64,000 nucleotides of DNA from Platanthera guangdongensis. Taxonomy: Eukaryota; Streptophyta; Magnoliopsida; Asparagales; Orchidaceae. The position numbers and the translations under genes are program-made. The notes beneath the pieces are model-generated. The model was not told where the DNA came from, did no database searches, and saw only the letters and a list, made by a program, of their open reading frames with translations. Shown in pieces: positions 43,922-54,343 of this stretch (position 1 is its first letter; each line of letters starts with the position of its first letter). The stretch spans positions 155,648,249 to 155,712,248 of the forward strand of contig CM077149.1 of the NCBI GenBank assembly GCA_039583875.1, in the 5' to 3' direction.

Positions 43922-44365
43922 CCCAGCCTTCTGCCCCTCGCTTGCGGGATACCGCGGGATTGCTATTATTTCAGAGTTACCTTGTATTTGTAATCGCCTG
44001 CGACTCTTTTAGCCTGCATATGGGCCTAACTTTTTTATTGCTGAGATGTATTTGAAATTACCAAGCTGTTGTTTTTACTTTTTGCGGGATGGGGTAGGGG
44101 AGGCGTTCATTCTGCCTGACCTGCCGATCGGGGCGGGGGCGAGCCGAGGGGCTCGCCAGGCGGGAGCCTCCCGACTCGCGCTGAATCATGGGCGGGTGTG
44201 GGCCGAGACTCGCCCGCTCGGGTCTCCCGCGGACGCGGCCGGGCGAGAACCGCGCCTGATCGGCCTTTGCGGTGCGGTTGCGCGCGGGGAAGTCGAACCG
44301 TCGGGCTGATTTTTGCTATCCGCACCCCTTCTTTCGACGGGAAGTTTCCCGCCCTTTCTCTTTCC
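43922..44365 (+). other. Spacer between antisense units A and B
   Basis: The first 130 bp after the unit A stop are T-rich and look like a 3' untranslated region (TTGTATTTGTAATCG at about 43982). The rest is GC-rich and leads to the unit B TATA box. Short open frames here lack coding signs. Confidence 0.5.
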
Positions 44366-44376
44366 CTATAAATAGG
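44366..44376 (+). promoter_or_regulatory. TATA box of antisense unit B
   Basis: CCCTATAAATAGG is a near-ideal plant TATA box, 122 bp before the in-frame ATG at 44490. Transcription would start near 44400. Confidence 0.75.
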
Positions 44377-44489
44377 CCTTGGAGGCCCTTATTTCCCCAC
44401 CGATTCTAAACCCTCTCGCTTCCTGTTCCCCGCGAAGTACTGCTTGTGCTCGCCTTCTGGATCTGTCTCGCACGTTCGACGGCGATCTG

Positions 44490-45847
44490 ATGGGAATGGG
44501 CGGAGGCGGCGACGACGTGGACGGACGAAGTAAGTGCGCTTGGACCTTCTCCGAGCATGATTTTCCTCGCGCCGTCATCTCTGAGCGCGAGTCCCTGGAT
44601 GCTCTTAGCGACCACGTGCCGCCGAGTTTTTCTGCGAGACGGCCCGGGGAAGGGGAAAAGATCAACGACTTATCTAGGGACGAGCTCGCCATCCCCCTAG
44701 CTCATTTTGAGGTGGGCCTGCGACTTCCCCTGTGGCCCGAGGTGCGCCAGGTGCTGAAGTATTTTGGGGTCGTCCTAGGCCAGATGACCCCGAACTCCAT
44801 CGCCGTCATGGTGGGGTTCGCCTGTTTCCTGCGCGAGGAGCGAGTGGAGTTCAGCCTCGCCGTGTTCCGGAAGTTGTTCTCCTTCCGGGCGAATCGAGAC
44901 GGGACCGCCTACTTCTCCAACGCCCACCTCAAGGTACGGGAGACAGTCAATAAGAGTCACAATTGGCTCAAGAAATTCCTGTTCGTCAAAGGGGACTTCG
45001 GCAACGTCCCCTTCTCGCCGGTGCAACTTAGCGAGGCGAGCTACCGGCCGCCCAGCTTAGGCGGCCATGAAGCAGACTTGTGCGCATTCTTTGCTGGGAA
45101 GAATTTTGAGGTCGCGTTCCCGCGCCGCCATCTTGACGACCTCGCTCCTGTCCCGCCGGAGGGAGGTTTGCCACTCGCCTCTGTTATGCCTTATCCCCCT
45201 CTCTTCCTTTATCTCACCCCTTCTTTCTGACAGGCGAGCGCGGCATCCCTCTGCACCCCCCTTACGAGAGCGCTCGGATTCCCCCCGGGGTTCTCGCCCG
45301 TGCTCAGGCTGCGGATGCCGCTCAGCGCGACATCCCATCGGTCCCGGCCAAGAAGCGGCCGGGTGGCGGACAGCCCGCCCCTCCGCCGAAGGTCGCGAAG
45401 ACCGCGGATCAACAACCCACCGCGAGCCAAAGGAAGGGCAAGGCTCCCGCGGTCCTACCGGCAGAGGGCCCCTCGCCCCCGCTGGTTGCTTCGACCAGCG
45501 ACTCCCCGGTCAGGGCGGCGGGCACCTCCGCGCCGCCGGACGGGTCTCAAGTTGCTGCGGAGCCGGTGCCGAGAGGGCATCGTAACTTCGGCTACGGCGA
45601 GAGGTACCTGGACGAGCTCGGCGTCCCGCTCCTATCGTGGGATAAGGAGTCGAACCGCGCGATGATCTCGACCCTGCTGCCGAGCTGGATGGAGCAGGAT
45701 ACCATCGGCGGGGAGGCGTACAACTTCTCCTTTGGCCTGTACTCGCGAGAAGATGCCACCATCTATGACAGAGAGGAGATGCTATTGAGTGACTTCCGGC
45801 CCTACCAGCTAGGTGGGAGCCTGGCAGCGGGATCTTCTCGAGGCTAG
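44490..45847 (+). CDS. Tat-2 antisense unit B: predicted two-exon gene, putative gypsy-type transposon protein (429 aa)
   Basis: Exon 1 is 44490-45165 and exon 2 is 45234-45847. The 68-bp intron has GGGAG|GTTTGC...TTTCTGACAG borders. The frame stays open across the join, 1290 nt in all. ATG 44490 is the first in frame after the TATA box. Exon 1 carries the block PLAHFEVGLRLPLWPEV, VLGQMTPNSIAVMVGFACF and FRKLFSFRANRDGTAYFS, a pattern of plant 'putative gypsy type transposon' proteins (PF04195-like). Exon 2 has a basic, nuclear-signal-like KKRPGGG stretch, Pro/Ala-rich sequence and a conserved-looking end (GHRNFGYGERYLDELG). The last 19 codons are made from the first unit of the tandem array. 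Function unknown; related antisense ORFs are known in Tat elements such as Grande. Confidence 0.75.
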
Positions 45848-46735
45848 GGATGACACCGAGTGACTTCCGGCCCTGCCAGCTAGGTGGGAGCCTGGCAGCG
45901 GGATCTTCTCGAGGCTAGGGATGACATCGAGTGACTTCCGGCCCTGCCAGCTAGGTGAGAGCCTGGCAGCGGGATCTTCTCGGGGTCCAAACTCATTCCA
46001 TCGAGTGACTTCCGGCCCTGCCAGCTAGGTGGGAGCCTGGCAGCGGGATCTTCTCGAGGCTAGGGATGACACCGAGTGACTTCCGGCCCTGCCAGCTAGG
46101 TGAGAGCCTGGCAGCGGGATCTTCTCGGGGTCCAAACTCATTCCATCGAGTGACTTCCGGCCCTGCCAACTAGGTGGGAGCCTGGCAGCGGGATCTTCTC
46201 GAGGCTAGGGATGACACCGAGTGACTTCCGGCCCTGCCAGCTAGGTGAGAGCCTGGCATCGGGATCTTCTCGGGGTCCAAACTCATTCCATCGAGTGACT
46301 TCCGGCCCTGCCAGCTAGGTGGGAGCCTGGCAGCGGGATCTTCTCGAGGCTAGGGATGACACCGAGTGACTTCCGGCCCTGCCAGTTAGGTGAGAGCCTG
46401 GCAGCGGGATCTTCTCGGGGTCCAAACTCATTCCATCGAGTGACTTCCGGCCCTGCCAGCTAGGTGGGATCCTGGCAGCGGGATCTTCTCGAGGCGAGGG
46501 ATGACACCGAGTGACTTCCGGCCCTGCCAGCTAGGTGAGAGCCTGGCAGCGGGATCTTCTCGGGGTCCAAACTCATTCCATCGAGTGACTTCCGGCCCTG
46601 CCAGCTAGGTGGGAGCCTGGCAGCGGGATCTTCTCGAGGCCAGGGATGACACCGAGTGACTTCCGGCCCTGCCAGCTAGGTGAGAGCCTGGCAGCGGGAT
46701 CTTCTCGGGGTCCAAACTCATTCCAATTCTCTATG
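45788..46735. repeat. Tandem array in Tat-2: 13 units of 71-74 bp in alternating types
   Basis: Units begin GAGTGACTTCCGGCCCTGCC and contain AGCTAGGTGGGAGCCTGGCA and GCGGGATCTTCTCG. Two spacer types alternate, GAGGCTAGGGATGACACC and GGGTCCAAACTCATTCCATC, giving a dimer of about 145 bp. Each unit has a CTGCCAG...CTGGCAG inverted repeat. The same core is found in the 80-bp array of Tat-1. The array starts inside the unit B coding end and lies between pol and the antisense genes. Confidence 0.93.
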
Positions 46736-46814
46736 CAAGCTGGATATGACAATCCTGGAGGGGGGGGGGGAGAAAAAGGGCTTCATTATAACAAATCGTG
46801 TTGCTTACAGGTGC
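46736..46814. other. Short spacer between array and pol end
   Basis: It contains a G12 run near 46760 and no gene. Pol ends on its right, at 46815, on the minus strand. Confidence 0.6.
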
Positions 46815-49800
46815 TTAGGGAAAAAACCTCTTCAGGTCGTCTCCACTCCAGGTGAGACTCAGGGTCTCGCCCTCTACGTTTTGGAGCCGATAGCCCCCTG
46901 ACTTCAAAGCTTCCTTCACAATGAATGGCCCCTCCGAGCTGGGGTTGAGCTTTCCTACGGATGCTGACCTCCCTGCCGCGTCCACCTTCTTCAGCACCAG
47001 GTCCCCCTCTGCGAACTGTTTGACCCTGACATGCTTGTCAAAGTACTTTGCCATCCTCCCTTTGACCTCCTCCTGTCGGATGGCCGAAAGGTCCCTCAAC
47101 TCTTACACCATGTCAAGGGAGAGTCTCAGCTCCTCCTCGTTCTCGGCTTGCCATTCCTCTCGGCCCTCTCTGGCCGTCCTGACTCGCGGTGTTTGGACTT
47201 CAAATTCTATGGGGAGCACCGCCTCGCACCCATGGGAGAGCTTGAAGGGGGTCTCCCCCGTGGCCGTGTTAGGGGTGGTTCTAAGGGCCCAAAGAACGGC
47301 GGGGAGTTGCTCCACCCAGCTCCCCCTCAAGTTTTCCACCTTCTTCTTGAGGAGATTGACGATGATCTTGTTCGCGGCCTCCACCTGCCCGTTGGTCCTG
47401 GGGTGGTGGACCGAGGCGAACCTGAGGTCGATTCCAAGCTGCTCGCAGAAGCTGGTGAACTCGGCACTGGCGAACTGGGGTCCGTTATCGGTGACGATGG
47501 CCTGGGGCACCCCATGGCGACAGATGATCTCCCCCCAGACAAAGTTCCTGATCACTTGGGAGGTCACCTTGGCCAACGCCTTCACCTCCATCCACTTTGA
47601 GAAGTAGTCGATCATCACTAGGAGGAACCTTCTCTGGCCGCTGGCCTGGGGGAATGGTCCAACCAAATCCATTCCCCAGATTGCAAAGGGCCAGGGGGCC
47701 GTGATACTCTTGAGTTGTTGGGCCGGCTGTATCTGGAGGGGGGCAAACAGCTGGCACTTGTGACATCTCCTTGCGAACTCCGCGGCGTCTCGACCCAGGG
47801 TGGGCCAGAAATATCCTTGCCTGACTATCCTTCCCTCCAGGGTCCGACTCCCGGAATGACTCCCACATTCCCCGGAGTGGACCTCCTCCAAGATCCTCTG
47901 CGCCTCACCCTCGGCTACGCAGCGAGCCAGCATCCCAGAGAGGGTCTTCCTGTATAGCTGCCCGTCTTTAAGGAGGTAGTAAGCGGACTTGTGCCTCAGC
48001 TTCTTCCTGTCTACTCCCTCTGGATACTCTCTCGTGGAGAGGAAAACTACTACTGGATCCATCCACGAAGGATGCTGATCGATCTCCAAGAGCTCCCCCT
48101 CTCCGATGGAGGGGCAGAACAGGTCGGTGATGGTGCCCCCCATCCGGAGGCCATGCTTCGCTAGTTGGTCGGCCTGTTCATTCTCTTCCCTTGGCACGTG
48201 TCGGATGGAGAAGGTCTGGAAGGTCCCTATGACCCCCTTCACTTTGGCCAAGTATAACTTCAAAGCGGGATCCCTTGCTTCGAACTCCCCGTTGATCTGG
48301 GAAGCCACCACCATGGAGTCGGTTAGGACCTCCACATCCAGCACCCCCAACTCCCTGGCCAGGCGCAGCCCTGCTATCACTGCTTCGTACTCGGCCTGGT
48401 TGTTGGTAATGGGGAAATGCACCACCACCGTCTGCTCAATCTGAGTCCCTTGAGGGCTTTCCAGAACCACTCCTACTTCGAGAGAATGCCTTCCTGAGGC
48501 TCCATCCACCCTCACCTTCCAAGGAGTCGGTCGGGTGAGCTCCTCCTCCGCTACTTCTACCACGTAGTCGGCCAGGAAGTCAGCCATCGCCTGAGCTTTG
48601 ATCGAGAGCCGCGGAACGAAGGAGACATCGAACTCGCTTAGCTCCACCGACCACTTGGCCAGCCGGCCTGAATGCTCCACCCCCTCGAAGATGTTGCGGA
48701 GAGGATGGTCGGTCACTACTCGGATCGAGTGTGCCTGGAAGTAAGGTCATAGCCTCCGAGCCGAGACGATTAGTGCGAATGCAAGCTTCTCCAAGATCAG
48801 ATACCGGAGCTCGGCCTTCCTCAGGACCCGGCTGACATAATAAATAGGGAGCTACCTCTTCCCTTCTTCACGCACTAATACGGAGCTCAAGGCCTCTGCC
48901 CCGACCCCGAGATATAAGAACAAATCCTCACCCTACTTCGGCCCCTGGAGCAGCGGGGCCTGTGTCAACTGCGCCTTGAGGGCCTGGAACGCCTCCTCGT
49001 ATTCCTTGGTCCATTCGAACCTCTGGCCTCCCCTCAGCGTTTTGAAGAAGGGGGAGCACTTCTCCCCTGCCTGAGAAAGGAAGCGACTCAGTCCTGCTAG
49101 CTTCCCTGTCAACCGTTGGTCCTCCTTTGCATTCCACGGGGACCCTAGCTCCAAGATGGCCTTGACCTTGTCTGGATTCGGCTCGACCCCCGCGGGGGTG
49201 AGGAGATGCCCCAAGAACTTTCCCCGGCTAGCCCCAAAAACACACTTAAGGGGATTCAGCCGCATTTTGTATCTGTGCAGGGTGGCGAACGTCTCCTCCA
49301 GGTCCCGGAGGTGGGAGTCCACATCCCGGCTCTTGATCATGAGGTCGTCCACGTACACCTCCAAATTCCTCCCCTTCTGCTCCTTAAAGACCCTATCCAT
49401 CATCTTTTGGTAGGTGGCCCCAACGTTCTTCAACCCGAATGACATCATCTTGTAGCAGTAGCAACCGTCCCCTGTGATGAACGAGACATCTTTAATGTCC
49501 GGGGGGTGCATCCTGATCTGATGGTAACCTGAAAAGGCATCTAAAAAACTCATTACAGAAAAGCCGACGGCTGAGTCAACCAGCGCGTCGATCCGAGGCA
49601 AAGGATAACAGTCCTTAGGACAAGCTTTATTGAGTAATGAAAAATCGATACACATTCGCCAACGTCCGTCTCCTTTTTTAACCATCACGACGTTGGAGAC
49701 CCAGCCGGGGTACTGAATCTCGGACACGAAGCCGGCCTTGAGAAGCTTCGCCACCTCCTCCCTGATGGGTTCCGCCAGCTTGTCCGCCGTGGACCTCTTC

Positions 49801-51128
49801 TTCTGCTGGACGGGGCGTGTCTCCGGGTCCAAGTTGAGGCGGTGGCAGGCCATATCCGCGTCAACCCCCGGCATCTCCGCGGCGTTCCAGGCGAAGATGT
49901 CCACGTTCTTCTGGATGCACTCCAGCATCCTGCCTTGGTCCTCCAGGGTCAGCCCTCCGCTGACGCGGATCTTCTCCATCCTTCCTCCCCGGGTGAGCAC
50001 CTCCAGCTCCACCACTTCTTCCGCCGCCTCCAGCCTGGATCGCTCCCCCCATCCTTCGGCGTCCCCTTCCTCCGGAACGTGGACCTCTACCTCCATCTCT
50101 CCTCCCACAGCCCTTACTTCGGCCACTTCCTCCAGATCTCCTCCTGCCGCCTTCTCTGCGCAGTCCTTCACTCCCAGCTCCACCCCTCCTGCTTCCTGCT
50201 CGACCTTCTCCATCCTCCGCCCCATCTCCTCGGCTCCTTCCTGCCAAGAGATGGTGTTCACCGCGGTGACGTAGCACTCCCGCGCCACCTTTGGGTCTCC
50301 CCTAACCCTGACCTGCACCCCCTCAGCGTTGAACTTCAGGCACTGATGGAAAGATGAGGGGACGCAGCGGAAGGCGCTGATCAGGGGCCTCCCGAAGATT
50401 GCGCTGTAGCTGCTGGGGGCGTCCACGATGACGAACTTGCAGTTTCGGGACTGCCCCCCCAGGGTGACATGGAGGCCAACTCCTCCCTCTACTTCCTTCC
50501 TCTCTCCCGAGAACCCGAACAAGGGCCCGTCAGAGGCCAACACCATCTTAGCCTCCACCTGCATCGCGTCAAATGCCTTTTTGAAGACGACGTTCACGGA
50601 GCTCCCATTGTCCACGAGGATCCGAGAGACAGTGAAATTCTCGATGGCGGCCTTGATGACCAGCGCATCACAGAACGGATCCTTGTGGTCTGGCATATCA
50701 CTTCTGGAGAAGGTGATCCTCTCCTCTGGCGGCGGGGTTTGGGACGTAGAGGCGACGCTCCGCCGGTATATGGTGTGGAGGCTCGCCTTGCGGGAAGCCT
50801 CGATCCCCACTCTCCCGTGGATCACTCTGATCCCTCCTCGGGTCCCGACATCCACCCGGTCTTCACAACGATCCTCCTCCGCCCGAGGCAGGACCTCCTC
50901 GATCCTCACTTCTTGCCGCGCTTCCTCCTGCTGCTGCTGCCGCCCCCTATTCCCTCTCATTTCCAGGAATTCCGGGCACGTGGCTGTTGCGTGCCCCTCT
51001 TCTTGATGGAAGTCGCAATAGGGCAGCTCCAAGCTGAACTCCCTTCTCCTCCTTCTCATGATCCCCCTCCTTGATCCCAGAGCTATGGCCATGGCCTCCT
51101 CCTGATCGGGGAGCCGAGGCCTCTGACC
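46815..51128 (-). pseudogene. Tat-2 pol: zinc finger, protease, RT, RNase H, archaeal-like RNase H, integrase; four internal stops
   Basis: A single minus frame runs from 51128 to 46815. Blocks in order: zinc finger YCDFHQEEGHATATC (51020); protease ILVDNGSSVNVVF (about 50600); RT with YPGWVSNVVMVKK, DCYPLPRIDALVDS, VMSFLDAFSGYHQI and YVDDLMIKS (about 49340); RNase H (LTQAPLLQGPK onwards, to about 48700); a second RNase H with VRVDGASGRHSLEVG, TNNQAEYEAVIAG and IRHVPREENEQADQL; integrase with IDYFSKWMEVKAL, VTDNGPQFASAEF and HHPRTNGQVEAANK. In-frame stops are TAG at 48933-48935, TAG at 48852-48854, TGA at 48747-48749 and TAA at 47103-47105. No frameshift was seen, so loss of coding is recent. 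Confidence 0.93.
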
Positions 51129-52202
51129 CTACCTCCAGCCCGGTGGGTGGAACTGGTCCTGCCTCCCCTGATAGTGACCCCTTCCGAAGTACCCCCTCCG
51201 TGGCCCCTGCCCCTGCCACTCTGGTCTCCAGCCCAGCCTACGGTCGGGCTCCTGACGCCCCCACCCCGGCTGCTGTCCTTGGAGCTGCCTCTGCTCCCTC
51301 TGCCTGGGCTCCCCTCTTCTATTCTCCTGCGCTCTTCCTCCCTTCGACTCCTTCTCTTCCTCGGTGGCCCATCTGGCCAGCTTTCTTGCGAACTCCGGAT
51401 TCGACGCCTCCCCGTCGACCTCTCTCGCCGCCCTCTCCATCAGCTCCTCGTAGGAGAGGGGGGGAACTCTCTTCAGCTCCATGCGGAAGAAACCCTGCTG
51501 CAGGCCCAGGGTGAAGGCCATCATCAGACTGTGGCCCGACATTTCCTGGACCTGGGTAACCTCCTCCTGAAACCGATCCACATAGCTTCCCAACGTCTCG
51601 TTCACCCCCTGCTTTATGTGGAACAGGGACTCGGACTCCTTCTTCCTCTTCTTTGAGGTAGTGAACCTCAACATGAACCCTCGGCGCAAGTCTTCGAAGC
51701 AATAGATGGAACTAGCCGGCAGCTGGTGGAACCACTCCCTTGCCTTCTCTCGGAGGTTGATGGCGAAGAGACGACACTTGAATCCGTCCGACATCTGACG
51801 GATGGAGACCACGTCTTCGAACCATTGGACGTGCTGAATCGGGTCTCCTTTCCCGGTGTAGTAGGACATCTCGGGCTCCCTGAACCCTTCTGGCACTGGT
51901 GCTGAGGAGACCAGCTCACTGAATGGACTGCCTCCAACCACCGGGCGAGCCGACGAGTCTCGCGAGCCCAATTCGCCGAATCGACCTCGGCCTGCCGGAC
52001 CGGGGAAGAGCTCGCGCCCTGAGAGCTCGCTCCCCCGGCCTTCCTCAGCCACTTCCTTCCCGGCTCGCCTGCCAGGAGCATCTTCGCCTAAAGAAGGGGC
52101 GACCGCGATCTGAGCTGCCGGAGTCGAGCACTCGGCCCGCGCGCCGAGTGCGAACTTAACGAGGTTCAGCACCTCGTTCCTGAAATCCTCCAACATCCCC
52201 AC
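51129..52202 (-). CDS. Tat-2 gag (357 codons), separated from pol by one TAG
   Basis: ATG at 52202 (MGMLEDFRNEVLNLVKFALG). Residues 1-100 are charged and low in complexity. The retrotransposon gag domain follows: MSYYTGKGDPIQHVQWFED, AREWFHQLPASSIYCFEDL and ETLGSYVDRFQEEVTQVQE. The end is Arg/Gln/Gly-rich (about residues 290-350), fitting an RNA-binding tail. The TAG at 51129-51131 is in the same frame as pol. It may be a true gag-pol boundary read through at low rate, or a mutation. Confidence 0.9.
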   Translation of the reverse strand: MGMLEDFRNEVLNLVKFALGARAECSTPAAQIAVAPSLGEDAPGRRAGKEVAEEGRGSELSGRELFPGPAGRGRFGELGSRDSSARPVVGGSPFSELVSSAPVPEGFREPEMSYYTGKGDPIQHVQWFEDVVSIRQMSDGFKCRLFAINLREKAREWFHQLPASSIYCFEDLRRGFMLRFTTSKKRKKESESLFHIKQGVNETLGSYVDRFQEEVTQVQEMSGHSLMMAFTLGLQQGFFRMELKRVPPLSYEELMERAAREVDGEASNPEFARKLARWATEEEKESKGGRAQENRRGEPRQREQRQLQGQQPGWGRQEPDRRLGWRPEWQGQGPRRGYFGRGHYQGRQDQFHPPGWR

Positions 52203-52215
52203 CGTTGCTAGAGGC

Positions 52216-52234
52216 GGGGGGGGGGGGGGGGGGG
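52216..52234. repeat. G19 homopolymer in the Tat-2 leader
   Basis: Nineteen G residues on the plus strand (C19 in the element's RNA sense) lie 14 bp upstream of the gag ATG, between it and the primer site. Length may be unstable or a sequencing uncertainty. Confidence 0.85.
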
Positions 52235-52308
52235 CGAGTCCTGTCTGTCAGATCCTTGACCTCCCGTCATTGAGCTCGCCGAAGCTTTTCTGCACTGACC
52301 ACTGTCCA

Positions 52309-52325
52309 CGCTCACCGCACCAAAA
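52309..52325 (-). other. Tat-2 primer-binding site candidate
   Basis: Directly inside the 5' LTR the minus strand reads TTTTGGTGCGGTGAGCG. The position is that of a primer site. I do not assign the tRNA. Confidence 0.55.
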
Positions 52326-53164
52326 TGTTGAAACCGGAATCCGGTCTCTTGTGTAGTTCGACCCTTGGGGAAGGGGTGGTCTCGCGCCTACTTTGCTCCT
52401 GCAAGAAAAATGATGAAAGAGACAAGAAAGAACAGACCCAAGGGCTCGGCAGGGAGGTCCCTCCACAAACCCGGAAGATCTCTGAGCGCTTCCCCTCCTT
52501 AGCCAGAAGCCGAGCTAAGGTACCCTCAGAGAGCACTCGAAAATGAGAGTCAGGAGGCACTGAAAGCGTGTCCTCTGAGGTACCCCTTGGGTCTTATTTA
52601 TAGATTTTCAGAATCTGAACTGCCAATAACCAAAAGAACTGACCTGGAAATACCAAAAAGCCCTTGGTCGGGTCTTCCAACAGCCAAACTCCGCTGTCCT
52701 GAGCAGCTATGCGCAGTCCAACCTGGTCTGCCAATAGCGAGGCTCCGCTGTTCTGAGTAGCTATTAGCACCCCTGGGGAGTCAGCTCGCCTTCAATTCCC
52801 CTTCGCGGGAGGCGGGCGCGACCTGGCTCTCGTGGCTCGTCCATCCTCCCTGGGCGAGTGCGAGCCGAGCCGGGCGAGCTGCCTGTCTTCTGCCGGGCGG
52901 ACCGGCAGCCAGGTCGCGTGTGGGGGTTGGCCGGCGGTCACCGCGACCCCGATCGACTCGCCAGTCGCGGGTCGCCAAACTTATCTGCTTTGGCCACTCT
53001 TCGCGCGACCTGCTCGCTCGCCTCGCCGGCTCGCTCGCCTGAAATGGGCGGGAGCGGGCCAGACCTTCTGCCGTTTGTCTGTTTTGCCGTTCGTGTGCGG
53101 GTCGCGGGACCAGGTCTGCTCAACCTCTCTGGCGGGACCCGCTCGCCGGACACGGGGTTGTACA
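52326..53164 (-). repeat. Tat-2 right LTR (5' LTR, 839 bp)
   Basis: Same length and ends as the left LTR, with about ten substitutions by eye. It includes the minus-strand TATA box CTATAAATAAG at 52593-52603, which would start the genomic transcript. CCATG follows at 53165-53169. Confidence 0.95.
52593..52603 (-). promoter_or_regulatory. TATA box, Tat-2 5' LTR
   Basis: CTATAAATAAG on the minus strand; the presumed promoter of the gag-pol transcript. Confidence 0.7.
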
Positions 53165-54145
53165 CCATGTTTACTGCATGCTCGATGTCGGGCCTAGTGT
53201 GAGTGAGGTAGATCAATGAGCCTACAAGGCTTATGTAGTGTTCTTCATCAACCAATTCATCCTCTTCTTTGCTCTTACATAGTTTTTATCTAGTGCATAT
53301 GTGGGTCAAGCATGGATTGCAGTCGACCATATTGAATTTTTTCAATATTTCAGTGGCATACAATTCCTGTGATAATAAAAATTCATTTTTGTGCTTCTTT
53401 ACTTGCATTCCCTTGAAGAACTTTAGTGACACCAAATCGGTCATTTCATATTTTAACTTCATTTTGTTCTTGAAAACAATAATTGATGCCTTTAATCCTC
53501 CTGTAATCAAAATATCATCTACATAGAGGCAGATGATGATGTCAATTTTGTCTGAATTCTTCTTGATGAAGAGTGAGGGTTCATTCAGACTTGCTTTGAA
53601 TCCCTCTTGAGAGAATAATGTGGAAATATTTGAGTATCAGGCTCTCGGAGCCTGAAGTCCATACAAGGCCTTATGCAATTGGTAGACTCTGTCCCCACTT
53701 CTTTTCTTCGTGAAGCCTTCCGACTGTTTGACATATACCTCTTCATTTAGTATTTTACTTAGGAATGCTGACTTAATGTCTAAATGGAATACATGATATT
53801 TGTTGTTGGCTGCAACTGCAAGGAGAAGTTGTATGGTCTCAATTCTAGCCACAGGCGTAAATGTCTCATCAAAGTCCTGCTCAAAGTGCTGGCTGTACCC
53901 TTTGGCTACAATTATGGCCTTGTGCTTGATCACCTCATCTGATTCATTGCACTTTAGTTTGTACGCCCACTTTACTCCAATTACATCCTTGTTTGTTGGC
54001 CGGGGCACTAAACTCCATATCCTGTTTTTCTTCTCTCTACTTGCTTAAGTTCTTCATTCATTGCTTTTCTCCATTTAGGTGGCATTTGGTTGGGTGGATG
54101 AGCTGTGGTGCGGCTGATCCACAATGCTCTTTAATGCATAAGCTA
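53165..54145 (-). pseudogene. copia-C reverse transcriptase, right part
   Basis: In minus orientation, from 54008: GVKWAYKLKCNESDEVIKHK, VAKGYSQHFEQDFDETFTPV, FHLDIKSAFLSKILNEEVYV, LHKALYGLQAPRA, then LYVDDIL (about 53515-53535), and the stretch leading to RNase H (YISLVGSLIYLTHTRPDIEH) up to the Tat-2 junction. Several stops and frame changes occur. The catalytic Asp and YVDD are present. The start of RT is lost near 54145. Confidence 0.85.
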
Positions 54146-54343
54146 AGTTTGTTTGAGCTGTTAGGGTAAACGACGTTTACTAATTAACGTCGTCTTTAAG
54201 CTATCAGCCATCTACGCCATTTTTTTCCAGATTGTCCGCACGACAGCGCACTTTTCCCTCTTCGCCTGCCTCTCCTCTTCCCGACGTGCATCTATAGAAG
54301 GCGGAAGGTTGATGCGGAAGGCGAAAGGCGGAAGGAGGAAGGT
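54146..54343. other. Unassigned spacer
   Basis: It contains a short inverted sequence, AAACGACGTTTACTAATTAACGTCGTC, and GCGGAAGG repeats (54299-54340). Nothing else recognised. Confidence 0.4.

Larger units (their letters stand above)
41915..53164 (-). mobile_element. Tat-2: complete Ty3/gypsy Tat-lineage element (11250 bp), minus strand, with antisense genes
   Basis: Two LTRs of exactly 839 bp bound the element. Minus-strand order: 5' LTR (right), primer-site candidate, gag (52202 to 51129), protease-RT-RNase H-integrase (51128 to 46815), tandem array, two plus-strand genes, 3' LTR (left). The second, archaeal-like RNase H domain and the region between pol and the 3' LTR carrying antisense ORFs are known traits of the Tat lineage. 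By eye the LTRs differ at about ten positions (about 1.2%), so the insertion is recent. Confidence 0.95.
40980..54145 (-). mobile_element. copia-C: truncated Ty1/copia element, minus strand, split by Tat-2
   Basis: The left part (40980-41914) holds a 3' LTR and RNase H. The right part (53165-54145) holds RT. Between them is the complete Tat-2 element with a perfect target duplication CCATG. Going right, RT is recognisable to about 54145, after which the sequence is unrelated, so integrase, protease, gag and 5' LTR of copia-C are missing. The left boundary with Sire-2 is only approximate. Confidence 0.8.

Noticed and set aside
44379..44489. Possible start of unit B upstream of 44490
   Set aside because: The open frame there begins with TTG and lies at or before the expected transcription start; the ATG at 44490 is preferred.
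49738..51656. Plus-strand open frames of 138-201 codons opposite Tat-2 pol and gag
   Set aside because: They lie fully opposite well-supported pol and gag domains, have no TATA box or splice logic, and reflect GC-rich antisense sequence. They differ from units A and B, which do not overlap gag-pol.
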